Source of the DNA: Clostridia bacterium
Lineage (GTDB): Bacteria; Bacillota; Clostridia; Oscillospirales; Acutalibacteraceae
Assembly (NCBI GenBank): GCA_900769535.1
Contig: CAAGHB010000087.1
Span: 1-15,646 of the forward strand
Reading direction: 5' to 3'
DNA: 15,646 bases
The translations under genes were made by a program, and so were the position numbers. The notes below the pieces were generated by a model that saw only the letters and a program-made list of their open reading frames with translations, did not search any database and was not told where the DNA came from. Position 1 is the stretch's first letter, and each line of letters opens with the position of its first letter. Shown in pieces: positions 7,494 through 14,965 of this stretch.

Positions 7494-7679
7494 TTATTCT
7501 TCGTTTCTGATAACTTTTTTTATATTCTTTTCGCATTTTTGACGAGTGACCATAACCTCGTGTCCACAGCCGACACATTTAATCTTAAAATCGGCGCCGA
7601 TTCGCAAAACGTTAAACTGCTTCGCGCCGCAAGGATGATTTTTTTTCATTTCAAGAATATCTCCAACCTGAATATCCAT
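7494..7679 (-). CDS. DUF951 family small protein
   Basis: A 61-residue conserved Firmicutes protein of unknown function. It matches the DUF951 pattern: DIQVGDILEMKKNHPCG, then GADFKIKCVGCGHEVMVTR and a Lys-rich end. His15, Cys17, Cys35, Cys38 and His40 could bind a metal, in keeping with a small zinc-ribbon-like or nucleic-acid-associated fold; that is inference. I place the start at ATG 7677-7679, seven bases behind AGGAGG, rather than at the in-frame GTG six bases upstream, which would overlap the ribosome binding site. It is the first gene behind the 7702-7730 promoter and leads the prfA operon. Confidence 0.88.
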   Translation of the reverse strand: MDIQVGDILEMKKNHPCGAKQFNVLRIGADFKIKCVGCGHEVMVTRQKCEKNIKKVIRNEE

Positions 7680-7701
7680 TGTCACCCCTCCTTAATACTT
7701 T

Positions 7702-7730
7702 ATAATACCCTTTTTTTGCATGAATTTCAA
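7702..7730 (-). promoter_or_regulatory. Promoter of the DUF951-prfA-tsaC-coaE operon
   Basis: Minus-strand TTGAAA (7725-7730) and TATTAT (7702-7707), each five of six consensus bases, are separated by 17 bases. The predicted start near 7695 leaves a leader of about 16 bases that contains the AGGAGG of the DUF951 gene. It lies downstream of the clpX terminator, which isolates this operon from tig-clpP-clpX. Confidence 0.75.
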
Positions 7731-7766
7731 GGTTTTGCCGTAAAATTTATTGTTCTTACAATTACC

Positions 7767-7804
7767 AAAACACCGACTGAAAACTATATTTCGGTCGGTG
7801 TTTT
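7767..7804 (-). terminator. Terminator after clpX
   Basis: An 11-bp stem, AAAACACCGAC (7767-7777) with GTCGGTGTTTT (7794-7804), starts 8 bases after the clpX stop; an inner GAAA/TTTC pairing can extend it past a mismatch. In minus-strand RNA the U-run is the four bases ending the stem; on the plus strand six T's follow, so it may work both ways. It separates clpX from the next promoter. Confidence 0.8.
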
Positions 7805-7811
7805 TTAATCA

Positions 7812-9101
7812 TTATGCAATTGTTGATTTCTTGTTTTCAGAAATGGCCAATCTTACCTGTTTTTTGTTCGGATTATGCGATATTTTAGGTTCTGCGCCGT
7901 CAATTGTTTCAGCGGTAATCACAACCTTTTCAACGGTGGAATCGCTAGGTAAATCGTACATTATCTTTGTCAGTACACCTTCGAAAATCGAACGTAATCC
8001 TCTTGCCCCTGTCTTTCTCTCAATTGTTTTATCAGCAATTTTTTCAAGAGCTGACGTTTCAAATTCAAGCTCGGCTCCGTCCATAGCAAAAAGTGACTGA
8101 TACTGCTTTACAACCGAATTTTTCGGCTCGGTCATAATTTTAAGCAGCGATTCCTTATCAAGAGGTTCGAGCGCAGTAACAACCGGCAGTCTTCCGACCA
8201 ATTCGGGTATAAGTCCGAATTTAACCAAATCCTGATGAATTACGGATTTTATGAGCTCAGCGGGCTCCATCTTTGACTTTTCCTTGATTTCGGAACCAAA
8301 GCCCATTCCAGAACCGCCGATTCTTTTCTCAATTTGCTTTTCTATTCCGTCAAATGCACCAGCGCAGATAAAGAGTATATTCTGTGTGTTTATCTGAATA
8401 AACTCCTGCTGGGGATGCTTTCGTCCACCCTGTGGAGGTACATTGGCAACCGTACCTTCAAGAATTTTTAGCAGCGCCTGCTGAACCCCTTCACCGCTTA
8501 CGTCACGGGTAATAGACGGATTTTCGGATTTTCTTGAAATTTTATCAATTTCGTCGATATAAATTATACCCCTCTCGGCACGTTCGATATCATAATCAGC
8601 CGCTTGAATAAGACGAAGCAGAATGTTCTCGACGTCCTCACCGACATATCCTGCCTCGGTGAGAGTGGTTGCATCAGTGATTGCAAAGGGTACGTCAAGC
8701 GTTTTTGCAAGTGTTTGAGCAAGTAAAGTCTTTCCTACGCCGGTAGGACCAAGCATAAGAATATTACTCTTATTTATCTCTACCTCGGGGTCATGAGGTG
8801 CAAAACAGGTGCGTTTATAATGATTATATACCGCTACCGAAAGAGCAACTTTCGCCTCATTTTGACCTATTACATACTGGTCAAGCTGTTCCTTTATCTC
8901 CTTTGGAGTAGGAAGAACAAACTCGGCTGATTTTTTACCTCTTTTGGACTTTTTCGGCTCTGCGCCGTTTACAATTTCGTAGCAGGTATCAATACATTCA
9001 TCGCAAATGTATATTCCGTCACCTGCAACAAGCTGTTTTACCTCATCGGCGCTCTTTCTGCAAAAAGAGCAACAAATCTTCTTTTCAATATTATCCATCA
9101 T
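7812..9101 (-). CDS. clpX: ATP-dependent Clp protease ATP-binding subunit ClpX
   Basis: AAA+ unfoldase that feeds substrates into ClpP. Of the 429 residues, 1-45 form the zinc-binding domain (Cys11, Cys14, Cys33, Cys36). The AAA+ module follows with Walker A GPTGVGKT (118-125), pore loop GYVG (151-154), Walker B IIYIDEIDKI (179-188), PPQGGRKHP (222-230) and sensor-2 GARGLRSI. The ClpP-docking loop reads GMGFGSE (265-271), i.e. MGF where IGF is usual. Start ATG shares one base with the clpP stop (TAATG), and a second ATG follows at once. A terminator comes right after the gene, so lon and the GTPase gene often found next in Firmicutes are not part of this operon. Confidence 0.98.
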   Translation of the reverse strand: MMDNIEKKICCSFCRKSADEVKQLVAGDGIYICDECIDTCYEIVNGAEPKKSKRGKKSAEFVLPTPKEIKEQLDQYVIGQNEAKVALSVAVYNHYKRTCFAPHDPEVEINKSNILMLGPTGVGKTLLAQTLAKTLDVPFAITDATTLTEAGYVGEDVENILLRLIQAADYDIERAERGIIYIDEIDKISRKSENPSITRDVSGEGVQQALLKILEGTVANVPPQGGRKHPQQEFIQINTQNILFICAGAFDGIEKQIEKRIGGSGMGFGSEIKEKSKMEPAELIKSVIHQDLVKFGLIPELVGRLPVVTALEPLDKESLLKIMTEPKNSVVKQYQSLFAMDGAELEFETSALEKIADKTIERKTGARGLRSIFEGVLTKIMYDLPSDSTVEKVVITAETIDGAEPKISHNPNKKQVRLAISENKKSTIA

Positions 9102-9682
9102 TACCTCTTTGTAATTACCTTGTCAACCAATCCGTATTCAGCCGCCGCTTCAGCAGTCATGAAATTATCGCGCTCTGTATCACGCTCGATAATTTCAAGA
9201 GGTTGATTTGTATTCTCAGCAAGAATTTTATTAAGACGTTCACGTGTAAACTTTATATGGTCAGCGTGAATGATAATGTCACTTGCCTGACCTCTTGCCT
9301 GACCAAGCGGCTGATGAATCATAATTTCAGCATTCGGTAATGCAAATCTCTTTCCTTTTGCACCGCTTGAAAGGAGAAACGCACCCATGCTTGCCGCCAT
9401 ACCCATACAGATAGTCGAAACGTCGCATTTGATATACTGCATTGTGTCGTAAATCGCTAGTCCTGCAGAAACAGAGCCACCGGGACTGTTGATATACAAG
9501 CTGATATCCTTTTCGGCGTCCTGTCCCTCTAAATAAAGCAACTGCGCGATAACAACACTTGCAGTTGCGTCATTTACCTCGTCAGACAAAACGATTATAC
9601 GGTCGTTTAAAAGTCGGGAAAAAATGTCATAGGACCTTTCGCCGCGACCGGTTTGTTCAACTACATAAGGTATAAAACTCAT
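9101..9682 (-). CDS. clpP: ATP-dependent Clp protease proteolytic subunit ClpP
   Basis: Serine peptidase that forms the double-heptamer chamber used with ClpX. The 193 residues carry the catalytic triad in standard spacing: Ser98 in GMAASMGAF, His123 in MIHQPLG and Asp172 in ERDTERDNF; the oxyanion/ligand strand SPGGSVSAG is at 66-74. The N-terminus SFIPYVVEQTGRGERSYDIFSRLL is the usual short propeptide/loop region. The ATG has AAAGGAG ten bases upstream. It is coupled to clpX by a one-base overlap and is separated from tig by 126 bases that hold a 12-bp hairpin ending only 31 bases before the ATG. No CtsR or CIRCE heat-shock operator of the known types is visible upstream. Confidence 0.98.
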   Translation of the reverse strand: MSFIPYVVEQTGRGERSYDIFSRLLNDRIIVLSDEVNDATASVVIAQLLYLEGQDAEKDISLYINSPGGSVSAGLAIYDTMQYIKCDVSTICMGMAASMGAFLLSSGAKGKRFALPNAEIMIHQPLGQARGQASDIIIHADHIKFTRERLNKILAENTNQPLEIIERDTERDNFMTAEAAAEYGLVDKVITKR

Positions 9683-9713
9683 TATAAATGCACTCCTTTA
9701 TTAACTGAAAAGA

Positions 9714-9746
9714 AAGTGCCGTCAATATATTAAGTTGACGGCACTT
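9714..9746 (-). terminator. Hairpin between tig and clpP: intercistronic terminator, attenuator or operator
   Basis: AAGTGCCGTCAA (9714-9725) is a perfect 12-bp inverted repeat of TTGACGGCACTT (9735-9746) around nine A/T-rich bases. In minus-strand RNA it is followed by TCTTTTC. It lies 62 bases after the tig stop and 31 bases before clpP. The weak, interrupted U-run suggests partial termination that sets the tig to clpPX ratio; a DNA-level operator is the alternative. Confidence 0.65.
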
Positions 9747-9808
9747 ATAATTAACGCATATTAAAAATATAGACAAATAAGTGGCCGATTATACAGTTAA
9801 AGGGATAA

Positions 9809-11374
9809 TTATTCCTCTGTCTTCTTTGCCGTTGTCTTTTTAGCAGCAGGTTTCTTTGCGGCCGGCTTTGCTTCACCGTCAGCTGCTTTTGTTGCAGTCT
9901 TCTTTGCAGCCGGCTTTTTTGCTGCCGGCTTTGCTTCGCCGTCGGCTGCCTTTGCAGCTGTCTTCTTTGCAGCAGGTTTCTTTGCTGCCGGCTTTGCCTC
10001 GGCCTCGGTCTCGGCCTTTTCAGCAGTTTTCTTTGCAGCTGTCTTCTTAGCAGCAGTCTTCTTTGTTGCCGGCTTTGCTTCTGACGGAGCGTCAACCTCG
10101 GTAATTACTGCATTTTCGCGTACAAAGTCGATTGCCTTCTGAACAACGATGTCCTTGCTGATTTCGGTAGCGGGAACTGCCTTCTTAATCTGCTCAACGT
10201 CCATCTGATACTGTGCGGCATACTTAGCATATTCCGCATCAATGTCAGCTTCCTCTGCCTTGATTCCTTCGAGCTCGGCAATCTTTTCAAGCGCGAGACG
10301 AACCTTTACCTGACGAAGTGACTGCTCCTTAAATGTGTCGCGGAAAGCGGCAATATCTCCACCTGCATATTTAAGATATGTGTCGAGGTTCATTCCCTGC
10401 ATTTCGAGACGGTAAGCGAAGTCGCGAATGTTTTCGTCAACGCGATGCTCAACCATTTCGTCGGGAATTTCTGCTTCAAATCCTTCGAGCATTTTATCAA
10501 TAAGCTGATTTTCAACATAGTCGTTAGCAGCGCGGTCCTTATATTCGGTTGCCTTCTGCTTTAAATCTGCCTTGTACTCGTCAAGTGTATCAAATTCGCT
10601 GATATCCTTTACAAATTCATCGTCGATTTCGGGAAGCTCGGTTGCCTTGATTTCGTGAAGCTTAATCTTGAATACAGCTTCCTTACCGGCACATTCAGCG
10701 CTATGGTATTCTTCGGGGAAGGTTACCTTAACGTCGAATTCTTCACCTGCGTTCTTTCCAACCATCTGCTCCTCGAAGCCGGGGATAAACTGGCCTGAAC
10801 CGAGTTTAAGTGAGAAGCCTTCTGCCTTTCCGCCGTCGAATGCCTTGTCGTCGATAAATCCTTCGAAATCGAATACAACGGTATCGTCCATAGCAGAAGC
10901 TCTGTCTTCAACAGTTGTCATTCTTGCATTGCGCTCGGCAACTGCCTTAATCTGATTGTCGATTTCTTCGTCGGTAACGACGGTCTTAATCTTTTCGGCT
11001 TTAAGTCCCTTGTAATTCTTAACGGTTACTTCGGGCTTTACTGTGATAGTGATTTTAAATTCAACGCCGCTCTTATCCATTGATACGAGGTCAAAATCAA
11101 CCTTATCGCTTACCATTTCGAGTCCTGACTCGTCAAGAGCAGACTGAACAGCTTCGGGATAAAGTATTTCGAGTGCATCCTCGTAGAATACCTCGGCGCC
11201 GTAGTATTTTTCAATAATTGTGCGGGGTGCCTTACCCTTTCTGAAACCGGGTATTGCGATTTTCTTTCCAACCTTTTTGTATGCCTTTGTGCAGGCATCG
11301 GCAAATGTCTGTTCATCGACAGAAACTGTCAATTCATAACGGTTGGTTTCAACTTTGTTTGTTCCCTTGAGCAT
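9809..11374 (-). CDS. tig: Trigger factor with Lys/Ala/Pro-rich C-terminal repeat tail
   Basis: Ribosome-associated chaperone and peptidyl-prolyl isomerase that meets nascent chains at the exit tunnel. Residues 1-428 are a normal trigger factor: N-terminal ribosome-binding domain with the signature GFRKGKAP (43-50), FKBP-type PPIase domain (about 160-243; DDTVVFDFEGFIDDKAFDGG, GSGQFIPGFEEQMVG) and helical C-terminal chaperone domain (about 255-425). Residues 429-521 are an added low-complexity tail: one diverged unit, then three copies of a 21-residue repeat beginning EAKPAAKKPAAKK, resembling histone H1-type tails. Usual family length is about 430, so this tail is extra. Start ATG has AGGAGG eight bases upstream and its own extended -10 promoter. 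It is followed by clpP and clpX, a classic order. Confidence 0.97.
   Translation of the reverse strand: MLKGTNKVETNRYELTVSVDEQTFADACTKAYKKVGKKIAIPGFRKGKAPRTIIEKYYGAEVFYEDALEILYPEAVQSALDESGLEMVSDKVDFDLVSMDKSGVEFKITITVKPEVTVKNYKGLKAEKIKTVVTDEEIDNQIKAVAERNARMTTVEDRASAMDDTVVFDFEGFIDDKAFDGGKAEGFSLKLGSGQFIPGFEEQMVGKNAGEEFDVKVTFPEEYHSAECAGKEAVFKIKLHEIKATELPEIDDEFVKDISEFDTLDEYKADLKQKATEYKDRAANDYVENQLIDKMLEGFEAEIPDEMVEHRVDENIRDFAYRLEMQGMNLDTYLKYAGGDIAAFRDTFKEQSLRQVKVRLALEKIAELEGIKAEEADIDAEYAKYAAQYQMDVEQIKKAVPATEISKDIVVQKAIDFVRENAVITEVDAPSEAKPATKKTAAKKTAAKKTAEKAETEAEAKPAAKKPAAKKTAAKAADGEAKPAAKKPAAKKTATKAADGEAKPAAKKPAAKKTTAKKTEE
9812..10000 (-). repeat. Three tandem 63-bp coding repeats in tig
   Basis: Units 9938-10000, 9875-9937 and 9812-9874 each encode 21 residues starting EAKPAAKKPAAKK and, in the first two, ending KAADG; the last diverges to KKTEE at the stop. 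Copies differ mainly by synonymous changes (for example GCA/GCC/GCG for Ala), so they are not a fresh duplication. The length is a multiple of three, so copy-number change would keep the frame. Confidence 0.9.
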
Positions 11375-11405
11375 TATAACATCCTCCTAATATATACATC
11401 GCTTC

Positions 11406-11434
11406 ATTATAACACAAATATTTTCCATTTTCTA
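11406..11434 (-). promoter_or_regulatory. Promoter of tig (tig-clpP-clpX)
   Basis: Minus-strand TATAAT (11406-11411) is an exact -10 box with an extended TGT in front; the -35 candidate TAGAAA (11429-11434) is 17 bases away and weaker. The start would be near 11399, leaving a leader of about 25 bases with AGGAGG. The preceding sequence up to 11488 is A/T-rich, and I see no clear terminator for the upstream metallophosphoesterase gene. Confidence 0.7.
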
Positions 11435-11488
11435 TATTTTTTTATCTAAAATTCATTGAAAATAGCTCGGTTTATTTGTTAATTTACG

Positions 11489-12172
11489 CTATCTTATGAG
11501 CAAAGGTGTGAATTCAAGAAAATCACAGGACACGAGATAAAACGAAATTCCATCATATTCGGTACATCGGCTTAAATGTGATTTTTTGCCGTGCAAGTGT
11601 CCGTAATAGACCTTTTTTATCCCGTGGGCTTTAAGCACGTCGACAAGCTCGGTGCAAACATTACCCTCGAAAACAACGGGATAATGCAGAAACACAAGTA
11701 TCTCTCCGCCAAGCTTTTCCGCCTCTTTTATGGTCGCTTCAAGACGAAGCGCTTCCCTTTTTATCAGCTTTGAGTCGGTGCCGCTTTCGTCAATAGCCCA
11801 GCCCCTTGTACCGCAAACGGCATATTCACCGACACGGACTGCACCGTTATTGACGATTGTGATCGAATCAAATCCGTTCGCTTCGAGGTGCTCATTCATT
11901 TTTTTAAGCGAATTCCACCAAAGGTCATGGTTACCTTTGAAAATTATCTTTTTACCGGGCAAGGAATGGATAAACGAAAAATCCTTTACAGTATCTTCGA
12001 TTTTCATTTCCCACGAAATATCCCCCGGAATGACGACGGTATCGTCGTCATTTACGATAGCTCTCCAATTCTTTTCTAAACGGGAGACATAGTTTTCCCA
12101 GCCCTTGAAAATATCCATGGGCTTGTCGGAATTAAGAGATAAATGCAAATCGCTTATTGCAAATATCGCCAA
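11489..12172 (-). CDS. Calcineurin-like metallophosphoesterase
   Basis: A cytoplasmic dinuclear-metal phosphoesterase of unknown substrate, 227 residues. The five signature blocks are present in order: ISDLHLS (Asp8, His10), VVIPGDISW, FKGNHDLWW, FLHYPV and YYGHLHG. The second block is followed by a Trp, and WW comes after GNHD, as in a Firmicutes-specific subgroup of predicted phosphohydrolases. The start is TTG at 12170-12172, about nine bases after a GGGGG site; no in-frame ATG lies between that site and the conserved IFAISDLH. It is the last gene of the rnhB-yraN-dipeptidase-thrC run, 27 bases after thrC. Protein phosphatase or nucleotide phosphodiesterase activity are both possible. Confidence 0.9.
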   Translation of the reverse strand: MAIFAISDLHLSLNSDKPMDIFKGWENYVSRLEKNWRAIVNDDDTVVIPGDISWEMKIEDTVKDFSFIHSLPGKKIIFKGNHDLWWNSLKKMNEHLEANGFDSITIVNNGAVRVGEYAVCGTRGWAIDESGTDSKLIKREALRLEATIKEAEKLGGEILVFLHYPVVFEGNVCTELVDVLKAHGIKKVYYGHLHGKKSHLSRCTEYDGISFYLVSCDFLEFTPLLIR

Positions 12173-12199
12173 AATGCTTGTCCCCCTTTTTTAGCATAA

Positions 12200-13684
12200 T
12201 CAGATGCCGAGATTGGTGTAAACCGCCTTTATCATATCGTCAGCATCGCAAACGTCGGTAAAGCGAACCTCACGCTTGTCAAGGTCACGAAGCGGAGTAG
12301 GAATAACAGTATCGGTAGCTTTGCTTAAAACGTCCATTGCCTCGACACCCGTCGGGTTGTTTTCATTCGGGCTTACGGCGTCAAGCACGTCGGCAGCAAA
12401 CTTGTACGGTGATGCGGTAGAAACGATTACAGTTTCGGTAAGGTCACCCGTTTCCTTTACGTAATCGTTATAAACCTTAATAGCTACGCCGGTATGTGTA
12501 TCGGCGAGATAGCCAAACTTATCAAAGGTAGCGCTGACGGTTGCCTTTGTTTCATCGTCGGTTGCATATCCGCCGATAAATTCATCGTCAAGTTTGGCTT
12601 TAATAGCATCGCTAACCTCGTATTTTCCATCGGTCGCGAGCTTTGACATATATAACGAAAGTTCGTCGCTGTTGTTGTCGCTCATATCGTAAATAAGACG
12701 CTCCAAATTCGACGAAATGAGAATATCCATCGACGGCGAAATGGTAGTAAAGAAGCTACGGTTACGGTCATAAACACCTGTCGAGATAAAGTCGGTAAGC
12801 ACCTTATTCGAGTTGGATGCACAGATGAGCTTTTTAATCGGTGCGCCCATCTTTTTGGCATAATATGCGGCAAGAATGTTGCCAAAGTTACCTGTCGGGA
12901 CAACCACGTTGAAGCAGTCAATGTCGCCCTTTTCAGCGATGAGGTCGCAGTATGCAGAAATGTAGTAAACAATCTGCGGCAAGAGACGTCCCCAGTTGAT
13001 CGAGTTTGCGCTCGAAAATGCCATTCCGTTTTCATTCAGCTTTTGGGCAACCGACGGGTCGGTAAATATCTTTTTAACACCCGTCTGAGCATCGTCAAAG
13101 TTACCCTTTATTGCGCAAACGTAAACGTTGTCGCCCTGCTGGGTCATCATTTGGAGTTTTTGCGCCTTTGATACTCCGTCAACGGGATAGAATACGATAA
13201 TTTTTGTATTCGGTACGTCCTTGAATCCCTCTAATGCGGCCTTTCCTGTGTCGCCCGAGGTTGCAACGAGGATAACGGTCGTCTGACCGTCGGCAACCTT
13301 CTTTGACGAGGTGGTAAGGAGATAGGGCAAAATTTGAAGCGCCATATCCTTGAATGCGCAGGTAGGTCCATGCCATAATTCGAGCACAGACGTATTATCA
13401 TCAAGACGATGAAGCGGTGCAGGTACGTCATTATCGAACGTGCCTGAATATGCGCCGTTGGCACAAGCGGCAATTTCCTCATCGGAAAAGTCGGTGAGGA
13501 AAAGCGAAAGAACCTCTCTTGCGCGGTCGATATAGTTCATTTTTGACAGTTTTACAAAGAAATCCTTATCAAGCTTCGGAAGCTCGGCGGGTACAAAAAG
13601 TCCGCCTTCCTTTGAAATTCCGTCGTTAATTGCTCTGGCAGCGTTTACTGACAACTCGCTGTTTCGTGTACTGTTATACTTCAT
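12200..13684 (-). CDS. thrC: Threonine synthase
   Basis: PLP enzyme converting O-phospho-L-homoserine and water to L-threonine and phosphate. The 494-residue length and the N-terminal YNSTRN, GISKEGGLFVP and PAPLHRL segments fit the long form of the enzyme typical of many Gram-positive and Gram-negative bacteria. The PLP lysine is Lys112 in LWHGPTCAFKDMALQ; the phosphate-binding loop is ATSGDTGKAAL (141-151), and VPTGNFGN and SANSINWGR follow. Start ATG overlaps the dipeptidase stop by four bases (ATGA). No homoserine kinase or dehydrogenase gene is adjacent, so this is a stand-alone thrC in a mixed operon. No leader attenuator or T-box is visible because the gene is internal to the transcript. 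Confidence 0.97.
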   Translation of the reverse strand: MKYNSTRNSELSVNAARAINDGISKEGGLFVPAELPKLDKDFFVKLSKMNYIDRAREVLSLFLTDFSDEEIAACANGAYSGTFDNDVPAPLHRLDDNTSVLELWHGPTCAFKDMALQILPYLLTTSSKKVADGQTTVILVATSGDTGKAALEGFKDVPNTKIIVFYPVDGVSKAQKLQMMTQQGDNVYVCAIKGNFDDAQTGVKKIFTDPSVAQKLNENGMAFSSANSINWGRLLPQIVYYISAYCDLIAEKGDIDCFNVVVPTGNFGNILAAYYAKKMGAPIKKLICASNSNKVLTDFISTGVYDRNRSFFTTISPSMDILISSNLERLIYDMSDNNSDELSLYMSKLATDGKYEVSDAIKAKLDDEFIGGYATDDETKATVSATFDKFGYLADTHTGVAIKVYNDYVKETGDLTETVIVSTASPYKFAADVLDAVSPNENNPTGVEAMDVLSKATDTVIPTPLRDLDKREVRFTDVCDADDMIKAVYTNLGI

Positions 13685-14601
13685 TTTTTCATTACTCCTA
13701 AAACCCTGAGGGCATTATTAAACATTATCTTTTCAATCACCGAATCGCTGAGCCCCATCGAACTCAAATACTCGGCTAAATTATAAACCTTTTCAACCGA
13801 ATTGAGCTTTTCATCAAAATCGGCTCCGTCAAAGTCGCTTCCAATCGCGATATTGTCCTCTCCTCCGAGTGACAGCATTCGGTAAATGTGACTAAACGCG
13901 CTTTCGAACGGTCTTTCGCCCAAAAAATCGGTGTAAAAATTTATTCCTGCTAAACCGCCCGTTTCGGCAATTTTTAAAAACTGCCGCTGGGTGAGGTTTC
14001 GCTTATTCTCGTTAATTGACCTTAGATTTGAGTGGGTGGCAATAATGGGCGCAATCCCCATTTCGCTAACCTCATCAAATCCTCTATCACTCAAATGGGA
14101 CACGTCGATTAAAATCCCGAGTCGGTTCATTTCGAAAACCGCCTTTTTACCAAGCTCGGTGAGGCCCATTCCGCTACCCCTTATTCCACCTGCAAGCTCG
14201 TTATCGTCATTCCACGTGAGCGACATTATGCGAACTCCGTCGTTATAAAAAGTTTCGATATTTTCAATTTTTCCGCCGAGCGCAGCAGCATTCTCAACCG
14301 AAAACAGAGCCGCTAATTTGCCATCCGAAACGGTCCGTTCTATCTCATCACTGCTTCGGCAAAGTGATATATAATCGCTATATTCTTCGAGCTGATTATA
14401 CAGACAATTTCGTAACTTTTTATAGTATTCAAATGCCGCTTCTCCGCGATATTCGTCGGGGATGAAAGCCGCAAAGGTCTGGCATCTATTATTATAAATG
14501 CGTGTTTTCGCTATATTGAAATCGAACTCTCCGTCATAAAGCGAACCGTTCGATTCCAAGCATTTTGACAAGGTATCACAATGAAGGTCAAATAAATCCA
14601 C
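13681..14601 (-). CDS. M19 family (renal-type) dipeptidase
   Basis: A zinc dipeptidase of the membrane-dipeptidase/microsomal family, here soluble (no signal peptide or membrane segment). With a start at 14601 it has 306 residues. Metal ligands are placed at His7 and Asp9 (FDLHCDT), Glu103 (SVENAAALGG), His169 (DVSHLSD) and His190 (ATHSNLRS), with the GSDFDGA loop at 254-260. I chose GTG 14599-14601 because GGGAG sits eight bases upstream and homologues begin just before FDLHCDT; ATG 14614-14616 and TTG 14617-14619 are in frame but have no ribosome site. The reading frame overlaps the end of yraN and its stop overlaps thrC by four bases. Substrates (L,D- or L,L-dipeptides) cannot be told. Confidence 0.92.
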   Translation of the reverse strand: MDLFDLHCDTLSKCLESNGSLYDGEFDFNIAKTRIYNNRCQTFAAFIPDEYRGEAAFEYYKKLRNCLYNQLEEYSDYISLCRSSDEIERTVSDGKLAALFSVENAAALGGKIENIETFYNDGVRIMSLTWNDDNELAGGIRGSGMGLTELGKKAVFEMNRLGILIDVSHLSDRGFDEVSEMGIAPIIATHSNLRSINENKRNLTQRQFLKIAETGGLAGINFYTDFLGERPFESAFSHIYRMLSLGGEDNIAIGSDFDGADFDEKLNSVEKVYNLAEYLSSMGLSDSVIEKIMFNNALRVLGVMKK

Positions 14602-14965
14602 GAAAGGCACTCCCATCAAACGCGTTAATAATATGCTCGACCGTAACCCTTTCGGTAATCATTATTTCAACTACGTCAAATCGCGGTTGAAGATTGGTAA
14701 TCCCATTAGCCGAAAGATAGATTAAGGCCGTTTTTATTATCCTTTTTTGCTTTTCCGAGGTAACGGCTTCCCTACCCGAAACGAGTGCTTTTCTTCCCCT
14801 TGTCTTTACCTCGACAAATACGATGAAATTATCCTTTTTACAAACAATGTCAATCTCGCCGAATCGGGACGAAAAGTTTCGCGTAATTATTTCGTAACCT
14901 TTATGTTGCAAATATTCGGCAGCATAACTTTCGCCATTACTACCGGTTGAGCCCAAGTTCATCAT
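14588..14965 (-). CDS. yraN: UPF0102 protein, YraN family putative endonuclease
   Basis: A small predicted nuclease of the restriction-endonuclease-like fold, function not established. The 125 residues show the family pattern: GSNGESYAAEYL (Glu12), RNFSSRFGEIDIVCK (Glu37, Asp39), FVEVKTRG (Glu52, Lys54) forming a PD-(D/E)XK-like site, and a C-terminal PRFDVVEI. Its ATG overlaps the rnhB stop as ATGATG/TGA, with a GGGG site in the last rnhB codons, so translation is coupled. The rnhB-yraN pair is common in Firmicutes and suggests a role with RNase HII in DNA repair or maintenance, which is inference from context. Confidence 0.93.
   Translation of the reverse strand: MMNLGSTGSNGESYAAEYLQHKGYEIITRNFSSRFGEIDIVCKKDNFIVFVEVKTRGRKALVSGREAVTSEKQKRIIKTALIYLSANGITNLQPRFDVVEIMITERVTVEHIINAFDGSAFRGFI

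Noticed and set aside
7683..7685. GTG as the start of the DUF951 protein
   Set aside because: It is almost on top of the AGGAGG site; the ATG six bases later has the proper seven-base spacing and begins the conserved sequence.
9714..9746. CIRCE or CtsR heat-shock operator upstream of clpP
   Set aside because: The inverted repeat has nine-base spacing like CIRCE, but its arms do not match TTAGCACTC/GAGTGCTAA, and the CtsR heptad direct repeat is absent.
9751..10095. A 114-codon Arg/Gln-rich open frame on the minus strand over the tig tail
   Set aside because: It is a shifted reading of the 63-bp repeats; the RQ pattern is the same repeat in another frame, and the tig frame carries a full conserved chaperone.
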